In this document: piece after piece, positions 1 through 9,875 of the stretch
Layout of the letters: each line of letters opens with the position of its first letter
Position numbering within the stretch: position 1 is the first letter of the stretch
From: Phoronis ovalis
Taxonomy: Eukaryota > Phoronida > Phoronidae
Assembly: GCA_028565635.1 (NCBI GenBank)
Contig: JAOXYB010006678.1
Location: 7,406 to 30,789 of the forward strand
Length of the DNA: 23,384 nt
Direction: 5' to 3'
Made by a program: the position numbers and the translations under genes
Notes under the pieces: generated by a model
Told to the model about the DNA's origin: nothing
The model's input: the letters and a program-made list of their open reading frames with translations, nothing else
The model's database searches: none

Positions 1-35
1 CCTTTATTGTATTTATTTGTTTTCTGTACGTCTAG

Positions 36-116
36 GAGGCACAAATAACTCTGAATTTGTTGATAACCTCAGGATGTGTACAAAAACTAGTAAAACTTGA
101 GGATTTCTTTCTGTAG
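36..116 (+). CDS. Terminal coding exon of an unidentified plus-strand gene (5' part outside window)
   Basis: The acceptor at 34-35 follows a pyrimidine-rich tract (TTATTTGTTTTCTGTACGTCTAG). Read in phase 0 the exon gives 26 residues, starting EAQITLNLLITSG and ending VQKLVKLEDFFL, then TAG at 114-116. The segment is leucine/isoleucine rich and looks like an amphipathic helix, as at the end of a helical-repeat protein; that resemblance is inference only. A second frame (phase 1) is also open, giving 20 residues ending MCTKTSKT with TGA at 98-100. The true frame depends on the upstream exon, which is off the window. I favour phase 0 because of its residue pattern. Family unknown. Confidence 0.55.
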   Translation, partial: EAQITLNLLITSGCVQKLVKLEDFFL

Positions 117-364
117 CATGATGCGGAAGTTTTCAGATTTAAAAATATGTTTTCTTATTTTTAATTTAAAGAAACTTTAATCAAAAAAAGACTTGTTTGT
201 ATATGCTGTATGATATTAAATGAGTTTTTTTCATTTTAAAACACTCAGAATTAAAGTAATTTTCAAAAAAGTAATATTAAAAATTGTATAAAGATTTCAA
301 AGTACTTTTTTATTGTATACCTATTGCGTGTAATTATTTTCGTACAAATTCTAACAGTTTGAGA

Positions 365-370
365 AATAAA
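365..370 (+). other. Candidate poly(A) signal for the 36-116 gene
   Basis: AATAAA lies about 250 bases after the stop codon, a common 3'UTR length. Further AATAAA copies at 871-876 and 1382-1387 could serve longer transcripts. Frequent AATAAA by chance in AT-rich DNA limits confidence. Confidence 0.4.
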
Positions 371-1496
371 ACACATCCGTATCGAAAATTACACTTCTAA
401 CTATATAACTCATTAAGAAAAATCTTTAATGATGAACTTTTCTATGCTTCCTCCCTGCTAAGAAATCCCACCTATTCAAATAATAGTGATATTTGAGAAA
501 ATGATATAGTTCTATAAATTAGTGTATATAAATATTTTCATAGTAATCTGGTGTTGAATTATCATTTACACTGAGGTAGGCCAATGAGTTCTAGTCAATA
601 TTGCTATAAGAAAGTCGAGATATTTGTGTCTCATGGTTACACGCAGTACTTCTGTGTATTACTCATAATGCATATGAAGGAATGGGTTCACTATTTGTGC
701 AACATGTTTTATATAAATAAAAAGTTGTATGCATCTGCAGTATGGTCAACACGCTGTTTTCAAGTTGTCTTTTTTGTAGAAGTTCTGTCGGAGAGTTGCG
801 TACAGTGTTGCTGTTTTCAATTAATTTTACTTTAATTGTATAATGTAATGATTTCAAATTATAAAAATTTAATAAAAAATCAAATTAAAATATAAGAAAG
901 CAAAGTACTTGCAATCAATACAATAGTCCTTCATATTGTATTGTCAAGTATTCTTTTGATTTACTGTACGAGCTCTCTTGAGTATGTACTGTATTAAATA
1001 ACTAGAACGTCTTATAAAAAATTTAACTTTTTTTTACATTTAAAAGTTTTCCAAAGTCACATGATACAAATTATACAAATCCACTTTACCTGAAGTGATA
1101 ATTGTGTATTGATGAGGACCACCCATCTTAACATGAAGATGAGAAATTAATGGATAAAACCACTATATAGTGTTTGGAATGTCATTAATTCTTTTCTACT
1201 GTAAGTGTGAATCACGCTTTTTGAAAAGAAATACCTTTCTGTCTCTATTGTGCTGGCAAAAAAAAAAACACTTGCACATTAGGTAGGCCGAGCCTATGGG
1301 CTGTCTGTTGACTGTTCATGGATTTGTGGTGTTTACCTAGCGAGACTTCTATTTTGTAGCTCATTTTTTGCCTTTATTTGTAATAAAAAATGTTTGAAAG
1401 TACTCAATCTACTGCTCACTTCTATGAAAATCATCTAGAAATCCACACATTCTGAGCAAATGCCACAACTCACTGTAATCACATAATAATACTGTT
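371..1496. other. 3'UTR/intergenic stretch without a supported gene
   Basis: This is AT-rich DNA with no convincing exon. The 83-codon open frame at 584-835 has low-complexity, Cys/Phe/Val-rich composition and no family resemblance. The part from 738 to 823 weakly resembles 21456-21521 on the other strand. A perfect 12-bp palindrome CACTATATAGTG sits at 1161-1172, and a small GC-richer patch lies around 1285-1310. Some or all of the stretch may be 3'UTR of the gene ending at 116. Confidence 0.5.
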
Positions 1497-1519
1497 AGGT
1501 TGCACAGCAGGTGCAACCT
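1497..1519 (+). repeat. Left-end hairpin of the Helitron-like element
   Basis: This is a perfect 9-bp stem (AGGTTGCAC / GTGCAACCT) with a 5-base loop. Because the stem is itself self-complementary around the loop, the 9-mer serves both as a hairpin arm and as the partner of the 3' subterminal copy at 2263-2271. Confidence 0.85.
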
Positions 1520-1529
1520 ATTGGGATTG

Positions 1530-1562
1530 TATCTTTTTTCTTTTCCTTTTTTTTTTCTTCCA
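1530..1562 (+). repeat. Pyrimidine tract inside the Helitron-like element
   Basis: A run almost entirely of T and C lies just inside the left end. Short simple-sequence tracts near the 5' end are common in small non-autonomous Helitrons of invertebrates. Confidence 0.6.
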
Positions 1563-1689
1563 ATTTTCAAATGTCTATATCTTAGAAATGCTTTGAGCTA
1601 CAGGTACCAACTTGAGGTGCGTACTTAGTAGGGAGGGGGACATACAAAAATTAGATCAGGGGTCAATTTGAGGTCAGTAGGTCAAATTT

Positions 1690-2150
1690 CAAAAATATCT
1701 TAAAACGTTCAAAAATGATGGTTTCTGGTCAACTAAAGGTCAACATGATGATTTTTGAGGTCTTTTATGGGTCAGATTTTTATTTGTTAGCATGTTTTTG
1801 GCTAATTTTAATAAGCAAGAGTGTATAAATCGAGACAGAGTTGTGGTACAGTCGTATAATTTGACATATGGTATCCCTGGGGTAGGTTAGCTGAGTTTTA
1901 AGGTCTAAAGGTCATTCAGGGGTCAAAAGGACAAAATCTTAAAATTGCATTTAACTTCCAAAAATGATGGTTTTGTGTCATTTAAAGGTAATTCAGGGTT
2001 CATATGGTCTTTTTGAGGTCAAAAGGTCAAAAAAAATAATTTCCAGAAATTTGATGAAAAGTTCAAAAATGAAGTTAACAGGTCATTTAGAGGTTATCTT
2101 AGCTGACTTTGAGGTCCAAAAGGTCATTCAGAGGTCACACAGTCAAAATC
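1690..2150 (+). repeat. Degenerate internal repeats rich in AGGTCA
   Basis: Diverged units share CAAAAATGATGGTTT, then GGTCA/TGTCA and TAAAGGT, then TTTGAGGTC and AAAGGTCA. Clear starts are near 1710, 1958 and 2063. The half-site-like word AGGTCA/GGTCA occurs many times. These are the core repeats of the transposable element. Confidence 0.65.
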
Positions 2151-2272
2151 TCAAATATTTCATGAAACTTTCGACAAGAGGCAAAGGTCTGACAGAGATA
2201 TTTGAACATCCACGGGTTCCAGGATAATCTTAATATGTCTGGATATCCAACTTTTTCTGCATGTGCAACCTG

Positions 2273-2296
2273 GCCTTTACTAAAAGGCACTTCTAG
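2273..2296 (+). repeat. Right-end hairpin and CTAG terminus of the Helitron-like element
   Basis: The stem is GCCTTT (2273-2278) with AAAGGC (2283-2288) around loop ACTA, then ACTT and the terminal CTAG. This is the 3' termination structure known from Helitrons. Confidence 0.7.
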
Positions 2297-2498
2297 TTCT
2301 ACCTTGTGATGTCTAACTTAAAGTGAACTTTCATTAACTCAAGTTACATGATAAAAGCTATACACCTGATGATTAGCTAATATTTTGATCATTATCTTGT
2401 ACATCATATGAACCATGGAAAAAAGATCATGTATCAAGTTACTAAAAATCCTGAATCAAGACTGTACCTGTTGCACTCATCTGTGAACTTGCATTATG
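2297..2498. other. Intergenic, nothing recognised
   Basis: AT-rich sequence without splice-bounded coding signal. Confidence 0.5.
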
Positions 2499-2648
2499 TA
2501 GAGCAAAACAGTTCAACACATGATTGTTTTATCCATATATAAGCTAAAACCCAGCTAAAGCTAAAATCGTTCTTAGAGCAAAACAATTCAAAACATGATA
2601 ATTGTATCCATGCATAAGCTAGAATCCTGCTAAAGCTAAAGTTGTGAT
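2499..2648. repeat. Tandem duplication, two copies of about 75 bp
   Basis: Copy 1 (2499-2573) and copy 2 (2574-2648) both begin TAGAGCAAAACA, continue with ACATGAT and GTATCCAT/TTATCCAT, then AAGCTA and AGCTAAAGCTAAA. They differ at many positions, so the duplication is not recent. A third TTAGAGC start appears at about 2654 but does not continue. The 69-codon minus-strand open frame here is just this repeat read twice. Confidence 0.85.
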
Positions 2649-3601
2649 CGAGTGTTAGAGCTACCAAGGGTGAATACAGTATCACAATATTTTCAACAAA
2701 CATGAAACATATCCTTTGAAAATTGTTATCATTTAATGCTAAGTGATTTTTCAGAAATGTTTTTTTCTTAAAAATATTGCAACTGATAAATTTAAAATAA
2801 AGATCAGTGAGGATTCTGTTACTATGGTAACATTACCAGCTAGAATACGATTAAGAATATTTTTGGCCAGATATCGTGAAACAGGTTTTTAACGCATTAC
2901 AAACCAAGAATTTATACCACCAGAAATTTGCTAAACCTCCTGTGGTCCCAGTTCTCACTTAAACATGACATGTATATTTTCCTTGTACACATTATTTATA
3001 TGGTATGTGCATGAGTTCCTTGTTATAGCCAATCCACAAGTGGCAGATTTTTAGGTCGCTGCATATGATACTTCCTGGTTTAAATTGGTAATCCAGCATC
3101 CTTTACTTGCATTTCCAAAGGGCAGTGTTATGATTAATATTCCTTCTGGCTGTATAACAAGATAGTTGAAATATTTTGTGGATCATGTATTCTGTGTTGT
3201 GATAAACTGGTAGTGATAGTTCTTGCTTTAAGCAAATGATAGTTGAATTCCATATGGACTATAATAACAGTATCATATTTTATGGAGGTGGAAAGCATCC
3301 ATACTAGAGATATGTGAAAGATTAGTTAAAAATCATGTAACAAAGTTATCAATAGATAATTGTTCTGAACCATTCATATATGTACTGTGATTATTCTAGT
3401 AGAAGCCACCCTCAAACTGTAATCAGTATGAATAAAAATTATTTTCGTCTAAATTTTATTAACAGCACAAGTCATATCTCTATTAAACCTTCTCAGTATA
3501 CCAATTTATTTAAATTCAAATGGACTTTGAATTGAAGACAATTTTCCAAAAGTTTAACAAAACTATAAAAACGTAAAAGGCAAATAAATTCAAAATTTAT
3601 G
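2649..3601. other. Intergenic, nothing recognised
   Basis: AT-rich sequence. I found no exon with matching acceptor, donor and open frame, and no repeat beyond short homopolymers. Confidence 0.5.
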
Positions 3602-3835
3602 TTATCACAATGGATTTTAACCACTTACGAAACATATTAATTGAGGTATTTTACAGAGAACTTTCTACTCTATCACAGAGTTTATCAATCTAACGATGTG
3701 TGGAAATCTGAGATCACATTACCACCGATTTCCGCACACCGTCAGATTGACAAAAACATGGTGATAGAGTTGAAAGTTCTTTGGACAGCTTATGTATAAT
3801 TAATGTTTAAGAAGTGAATAAAATTTACTGTGATA
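3602..3835. mobile_element. Foldback MITE with long imperfect terminal inverted repeats
   Basis: The sequence folds back on itself around a short spacer near 3711-3725. The inner arms pair AGAACTTTC.ACTCTATCAC (left, from 3657) with its complement ending at 3781. The match continues through TCAATCT.ACG.TGTG.GGAAATC on the left (about 3684-3708) and GATTTCC.CACACCGT.AGATTGA on the right (about 3727-3749). Outer arms also pair: ATCACA, ATTTTA, CACTT, AAACAT and TTAATT on the left (3603-3642) with the mirrored words on the right (3790-3835). Arms therefore run to roughly 110 bases each with scattered mismatches and small gaps. There is no coding. The target duplication is not clear, so the superfamily is undetermined. 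Confidence 0.75.
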
Positions 3836-5320
3836 TTAAACTACTGAACAGGTAAAAATTAAAAATTAATTAGAAAAAAAAAATATTTTACTTTTACATT
3901 CAAGTCATTGGGTTGACTAGTGCTCCATACTGACACTGTTAGTTCTTCTATTATACGGAATGCTTTACAGACACATGCGGAATACATCTTATAACGATAG
4001 CATTAGTGTATCTATTATCTCTATGTACTGGGTGGTACTGCGTAGTTGTTTATGGAATTGACAAGATAATGCTTTGTTGGAAATTTGTTTCTACCATACA
4101 AAGAAGGTTTAACTATGAGTCGAGTACAGAACCACGAAAGTGATAATAAAGTTATAAAAGAGTTCCACTAAATGATTGTGTATTTAATGGATTGAGACTA
4201 AATACGGTAAATAACTGTTCTAGTCAGTGGACTACTGGGCCCTAGGAGGTGGGCTAACATAAATGTGCAATCCTTGATAGTCATGGAATACTGCATTCTG
4301 GTACTAACATTATGATTGACACTAAGAGCATTAATGGTATATAAAACATAATACTATAAGCATAAGATTGTGACTATAGTGTTGTTTGTATATATTGAAG
4401 CTGTGACATTCTAAAATGTGCCTGTTAATGGTAATAACCACAGTTTCCTTTTTAAGATAAAACTGACTAATGGGACTTGAAGATAATTCTCACCTTTTAC
4501 CTGTAATTAGGATTAATTAGACCACAATGTGACATTAATTGTAATACCTTCTATAATATATAAAAATGCAAATAACCAAAAATAATGTTTATGGTAGCAA
4601 TAAAAATTATTTACTACCCACACTTCTAGAGATTGCCAAAAGGTGTCATAGCTGCCATTTATTTCTGTAAATATCCTGATTACTTAAGTGTCCCTATGTT
4701 TTTCACAGTAGCAGTCACACAGGTATTTTCAGAAAGTTCAGCACATAATTTAGAAACAGTCCAGTAAGGAGAGAGAGTATAATTAAGCTAAGAATCATTT
4801 GATTAAACTTTTGCTGAAAGCCACTGTTGTCGACTTGACAGCGTCATCATTGACAGCAAATACTGCTTTCGGGTCTTTCACTTGATAAAATTTCTGGAGA
4901 TGACACTGATATACTGCCAAGTTTTCTCTAGTCTCAAAGTGTGAAATAAATATTTAAGGTATTTTACTATGAGTGCTTGATGTTTATGCATTTTGCAGCA
5001 ATATTTATTCATTCTTTCGTGAAATTTGTCTGCTTATAGGATCATACTTTTCTGTTTCGATTACACTTGAACCATGTGAATTCAGTTTTGTTCTCTGACA
5101 TGGGTGACACTTTGGTAAAGCATGTGATTTGACAAGTATAATTCCTTAAATGTTAACATAATTTATTGTTCCAGTGGTTGTATGAATTTAATCATATTGA
5201 ATACATGAATTGTTTCCTGTGTGGCTGTGAGATTAATTTGAGTACTAACCAGTTCAAATGTTTTGTTATGCATCAAGAAAACAGACAAAAATCTAAGTTA
5301 TTTAATCTTTTTAATTTCAG
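3836..5320. other. Intergenic or intronic stretch without a supported gene
   Basis: There are no exons that I can defend. Acceptor-like sites occur (for example a TTTTTCACAG at about 4700-4709 and TTGTTCCAG at about 5166-5174) but lack partner donors with an open frame between. If 5321-5408 is a real terminal exon, part of this is its upstream intron. Confidence 0.45.
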
Positions 5321-5408
5321 GTGGTTTAGCCAAGAAATTGGTGTTTTAAAGAGTAGCGATGATAATCTGGCAAAAAGTTGTATCGGTACAGGAATAATAC
5401 TAGAATAA
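5321..5408 (+). CDS. Candidate terminal exon of a plus-strand gene (weak)
   Basis: A good acceptor (TCTTTTTAATTTCAG, ending 5320) precedes a stretch that in phase 2 reads WFSQEIGVLKSSDD, then NLAKSCIGTGIILE, and stops at TAA 5406-5408. In phase 1 it would read only GLAKKLVF before a stop. Poly(A) signals at 6325 and 6345 would give a 3'UTR of about 0.95 kb. No upstream exon was found in the window and no family is recognised, so this may be chance. Confidence 0.2.
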
Positions 5409-6324
5409 GAGGACTGTTAGGCCAATTATAAAAAAATGAAGTGAACTCAACAATTAATACAAAATATACATGCTACATTGGATGAAATGTTTCACTGATA
5501 TAGGACTACAAAGAATACTCCCATTTCTTGCTTAAGTAAGATCAGTGTGGATTTCTAAAATCACAGACTTAAATTAAATTTGGGAACCTAATGCTATGGT
5601 TACTCTAATGTTTAGACATGAAAGGATACTGGTACAGAGTGGTAATTAGTCATTTGAAATATGCATGGTTGTCTTTTTTCTTAAATTATATCTTCCGGAT
5701 AATTACTCAAATTTCTTTTATGCAACACTTCATACGAAGCATTTCTGGTGGTCATACTTCCGTGTTAAATTTGCTGCATTTGAGTAAGTGAGCAATCAGT
5801 GACATTGGAGGCGTATACAGCTGGTGCATGGACTGTCACAGGAGTATACAGATATTCCTCACTATAAGCACTGGCTATATACCTTAAATGTCTTGGAAAC
5901 TTATTAAAATTTTTAACAGTTTCTCACAATGAGAATGCAATTCATATATAGGTTAGTCTGAGAGTGGTCGATTTGTTGGACAGTTGCCATTAAATCAAAC
6001 ATGAAGAATTTAACTATGGAGCAGAAACATACTTGTGGAATCAGCCTTTTTTTATACCTACTATGAATTTTGGAAACTAAGGAAACCTGGTATTCACCAT
6101 CCAGCTAATGTTTGAAAAAGGATCACCCTCCAACATGTCTGTTCTCATATTCTGGCAAATAATGATTCCTTTTCCACAAAATACTAAAAATTCCACAAAA
6201 AAAAAGTTCATTGTGTTGCACATTTGAGCATCAGTCAGTTTAGTCATATTTACATATAACCAAATGCGAAACATGGATGTATAAAAATCTTTGTATCTGT
6301 CTTTACTGTAATATTAATATGTTT

Positions 6325-6350
6325 AATAAAAATGCAAAATTTTGAATAAA
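6325..6350 (+). other. Pair of plus-strand poly(A) signals
   Basis: AATAAA occurs at 6325-6330 and 6345-6350. They face the minus-strand AATAAA at 6365-6370, which looks like two genes meeting tail to tail. Confidence 0.4.
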
Positions 6351-6364
6351 AACAATATTAATAG

Positions 6365-6370
6365 TTTATT
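6365..6370 (-). other. Candidate poly(A) signal of the minus-strand Cys-rich gene
   Basis: Plus-strand TTTATT is AATAAA on the minus strand, about 2.1 kb beyond the stop codon at 8461-8463. Other sites within the UTR could be used, so the exact end is uncertain. Confidence 0.4.
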
Positions 6371-8460
6371 TTACAATATAAAACACAAATAATATAAACA
6401 TTTTATACACAAATTTTGTGTAATTAACTTAATTGTACAGCAATCTTTTCCATGTCAAAGTGAGTTGTCTTACCAATATATTTTAAATTCACAATTACGA
6501 TAACATATCTACGATATGCAATTTCTTAACATTGAAATTAAAATCTGTTTGGTAAACATTGTCAGTATTGCAGAACTCGAAGCTTCACATATTTTTTTAC
6601 AACACAATACATTAGACAACATTATTGTAGTGCATTTAATCAACTTTAGGATGTGAAATATTCTGCGACTTGCAGTCCTTTTTCCTTACATCGAAATTTA
6701 AATACGAGATAAAACTTGTCAATAGTATGTAAATTGAAGGTTCTCAGTTTTTTTACAACACAGTATTCACAATGTTCTTTGAAAATAAATAGATTCTATA
6801 CAACACATACATAACAATGGATATACCCGATTAAAAGCTCCTCACTGCTAGTTAACCATATGTCACACACCCACTTTTCTGATACTTGTTTAAGTTCTCA
6901 TGATATTGGAGTAAAAAATGACATTTAATCAACATTTGGCAGTTATTCTTGTGTCTTTTCTATCACCTTAAATTCTAAATGTGCTGAAATGTTGATTAAA
7001 GGCCATTCTTTCTGGTGGTAGGCGCAACAAAAAACAGTTTACTGCAAGCTGGTTTAATAAGCACTATTTTACAGCATGTTATCTTTTAAAATTCTCTGTA
7101 TAAATAGAAACTGGTATAATATAATGCAATTACACAGCCTATATATAATACATATACTTTTTACAAATATTTATGCATACAACATCAGAAATATATGTCT
7201 TTGGTTCAAAATGTGTATTTATAATGTGGCTGATGAATTAAATCTCGTCACATAGCTTCTAGTCAAATACTAAAAACTTCACCTGCAGTACTTTTTTTTA
7301 AATAAATAATAGTTTCTGATATTTTTCCTTATGTTTTGAACAATTTGTGTCCCCAAGATGTTTCAATTCAAAAGTTAAACCCTTCCTGTGGTCTTCAAAG
7401 TACAAATAAATATAGAATAAATAGGAAAATCTTTGTATTGATATCAAGCAACCACTCATAGAATATATATTTTGTATAACTTAATTATCTCAGGTCACTA
7501 TAACTTGTCAGTATTACCTCTATCTTTGACTCTTGAACTGCATAATTTGTATACAACATGGTTCTCAATTAATAAAGTCTTGTACTCTCTTCATATAAAT
7601 TATCCCCTTAACAAACATGCACATACTATGCAAGTTCCAAAATTCAACTGATTGAAAGACAAGAACGAATCTTACGACTAATGGTCGCCTGATGAGCGGG
7701 CACTGGATACTCTCTCATTATAACTGTGTTAACACTGGCAGCGTTTTGGTGCGCAAAAAAAATAGTAGCAACAGAGTTCCACTGCATATGAAATTTACAT
7801 CAGTTCAAGGCCAGAGATTGGGTGAAACTACTTTTAAAGTAATATACACAATAACTTAACAATAAGCAAATTTACTTTCTCCATACTAAAAAACAATGCA
7901 TCACAACCATTGTACAAAAAGAGACATGATTAATCGAGCCCTCGATTTTCTCAATTTAATTACCGTAAACTATGTTATTTAATCCTAACAGCCAGTATCA
8001 ATTGGACAGAAATTTTAAATTTTTATGTTCTGAATTGAAGTAAATGGCTTGCTAAAAATTTCCCTTTTATTACAGGCAAAAAACATTAAACAAAAATACC
8101 TACAGACCTACTAGTACAGCCATCTTTTCTTAGCTGTTTCTGTATGTGTTACTAAAATAAATGACATCATATTTAATTAAAATAAACATGACTTTGCTCA
8201 TAAAATACCAGAATGAGAAATATAACATTTTATTTTAATACTTGCAAAATGAAAAAAAAAAACATATGTAGTATTTTGTTGGCAGAATGAAATTGACTTT
8301 GATTATATAGATATTTTTCTGACAAATCTCTAAATCTTATGAAAGTCACGTTATTTAAAAGAAATTTACGTAAAATCTGGTACCAATCTTTGAATTCTAA
8401 AATTTTTTTTACCCTGTTTAACCAGACTGTTTCATCATACGGCTAATATACCCAATGTTT
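6371..8460 (-). other. Probable 3'UTR of the Cys-rich gene
   Basis: No coding potential was found after the stop codon. The stretch is AT-rich, with a loosely repeated TTTTTTTACAACACA word near 6591-6606 and 6749-6763, and a slightly GC-richer patch at 7680-7760. A CTGATGAG at 7689-7696 recalls a hammerhead core, but the rest of that fold is missing. The UTR assignment is by position only. Confidence 0.4.
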
Positions 8461-8508
8461 CTAACTGCAAGATGGAACCATACACTGGAATTTTCCAGAT
8501 TCCTCCAT
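8461..8508 (-). CDS. Last coding exon of the Cys-rich secreted-type protein gene
   Basis: On the minus strand a very strong acceptor (a long T tract followed by CAG, plus-strand CTGAAAAAAAAAAA at 8509 onward) opens this 48-base exon. In phase 0 it encodes MEESGKFQCMVPSCS and the stop TAG. The phase fits the upstream exon, which ends exactly on a codon (AAG at its donor). Two cysteines spaced C-x4-C continue the cysteine-rich character of the upstream exons. The internal ATG is unlikely to be a translation start. The intron to 10759 is about 2.25 kb and could hide a further phase-0 exon. Confidence 0.75.
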   Translation of the reverse strand: MEESGKFQCMVPSCS

Positions 8509-9411
8509 CTGAAAAAAAAAAATTTAAATTATAAGTTTTAATGCTAGTGGACATACTTATTCAAATAAATGAATGCTCTAATCACCATGATTCACAGATA
8601 GCGGCAATGTTAAACATTTCTGATCAGACCTTTGTTTTATTATATTGTCCTAGTGATATGTTATCATGAGCTGGGGCCAATTATTTGCTAACATTTGTTG
8701 CCACCAACAAGGAATTGTAGGCTGCTTAACATCATGTTATTAAAAACAAATGCTGCCTCAAATTGGTGTCGGAAACCGCAGAAATTTATCCCCAGGCTAA
8801 CCATGTGTCAAAGTCATCTTGGCTAGTAATATCAGACAGTGGCAGAACTTTTAAGCACCTTTTAAAATCAAAAAAAATTATTTACTTTACCCGGCAACTA
8901 AGTATTTTGTATGGTGTTGCCAGTTTTTTTTTTAGTTGATGACTTTATTAAGAACAAATGCAACTGTAGAATATCGATTTAGTTTGCAATGTAACAGTGA
9001 TCTTTGATGGTCCAACTACATATACTACAGGTGGTACTACACTAAAACCCGGTAAAGTGTAGTTTATGTATAACATATAAAAAATTAGTCACTACACAGC
9101 TCTGCATCAAATCTATGGTACTTGTAGTATCAAAAAAATGTTGAAACATCTAGCGGAAGGAAGAACGTCTAGTAAAGGAATCTTAAGTGTGTTAACTGTA
9201 TTTGTTTAAGAAAATTGCCTAATTGGACATTTATCAAACATTTTAACTGTTTTTGAAAAGCATATCAACATGTCGCCAATAAGTATGAAGTCAAAATGTT
9301 AAAGACAAGTCAATGTAAACTTAAAGCAATCCTCAAGGAGCCAATTTAATCCTTCTTCTATGCCTGCAGTTCTACAGTAAAGATTTTTCAATTGCATCTC
9401 CTTATTCTCAT

Positions 9412-9556
9412 GAAGCATTTTTTTTTTGTATTTTACTCACATTTAGAAAAATGTTGCAAAATTTATTAAAAGTGAGTTATTTATGGAAGCATTTTTTTGT
9501 ATTTTACTAATGTTTATTAAAATGCTGCAAAATTTATTAAAAGTGAGTTATTTGTG
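9412..9556. repeat. Tandem duplication, two copies of 71-74 bp
   Basis: Both copies begin GAAGCATTTTTTT and TGTATTTTACT, and both share GCAAAATTTATTAAAAGTGAG followed by TTATTT(A/G)TGG. Copy 1 is 9412-9485 and copy 2 is 9486-9556. Divergence is concentrated in the middle (CACATTTAGAAAAATGTT against AATGTTTATTAAAATGCT). Confidence 0.9.
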
Positions 9557-9861
9557 GCTATAGTTTGTGAAAAAGTATAACATTACTTTTACGTGTTATG
9601 TAAGTAAATGAAAGGCAACAAACTGGACGATTCAAAAGTACAAAAGAGTAAAAAATGTTGTGCATAATTTTTCTTTTTCAAATAATATTAATCTTTGTGA
9701 CATGGAATTTAATAGGTATTTACTTATCTATATCTGGAGAGGCTAGATGAAGGGTACCTCAAATGAATGGTAAGTAAACAAAGCAGACACTCAAGACATA
9801 TCAGGATAAAGAAATAGCACGTACATCAGCTTGGTGACAGAAATGGACAGAACATGTGTTC

Positions 9862-9875
9862 GGGGGGGGGGGGGG
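9862..9875 (+). repeat. Homopolymer of 14 G
   Basis: An uninterrupted run of 14 guanines sits in otherwise AT-rich intron. It would be C-rich on the transcribed gene's RNA. Run length may be a sequencing estimate. Confidence 0.95.

Larger units (their letters stand above)
1497..2296 (+). mobile_element. Non-autonomous Helitron/helentron-like element
   Basis: The left end opens with a perfect hairpin: AGGTTGCAC (1497-1505), loop AGCAG, then GTGCAACCT (1511-1519). The same GTGCAACCT recurs near the right end (2263-2271), so left-terminal AGGTTGCAC and right-subterminal GTGCAACCT form an asymmetric terminal inverted repeat. It is followed by a 16-base hairpin GCCTTT-ACTA-AAAGGC (2273-2288) and, five bases later (after ACTT overlap), CTAG (2293-2296), with T next. 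A 3' hairpin close to CTRR is the hallmark of Helitrons, and asymmetric inverted repeats with insertion between T residues mark helentron-type elements. The left flank is TT and the right flank begins TT. There is no Rep/helicase coding, so the copy is non-autonomous. The 87-codon open frame at 1964-2227 is only a reading of the internal repeats. Confidence 0.7.

Noticed and set aside
1091-1133. Minus-strand MGGPHQYTIITS with donor CAG|GTAAAG
   Set aside because: A tidy short frame, but the upstream acceptor lacks a pyrimidine tract next to it, and no other minus-strand exon was found nearby.
5665-5787. 40-codon plus-strand small ORF including HFWWSYFRVKF, with GA|GTAAGTG at its end
   Set aside because: The aromatic-rich reading and strong donor are suggestive, but the acceptor is weak. 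It lies in a proposed 3'UTR and no next exon could be found.
7681-7720. CTGATGAG motif in a GC-richer patch, as in a hammerhead ribozyme core
   Set aside because: No GAAA element with flanking stems follows in either orientation, so the three-stem fold cannot be drawn.
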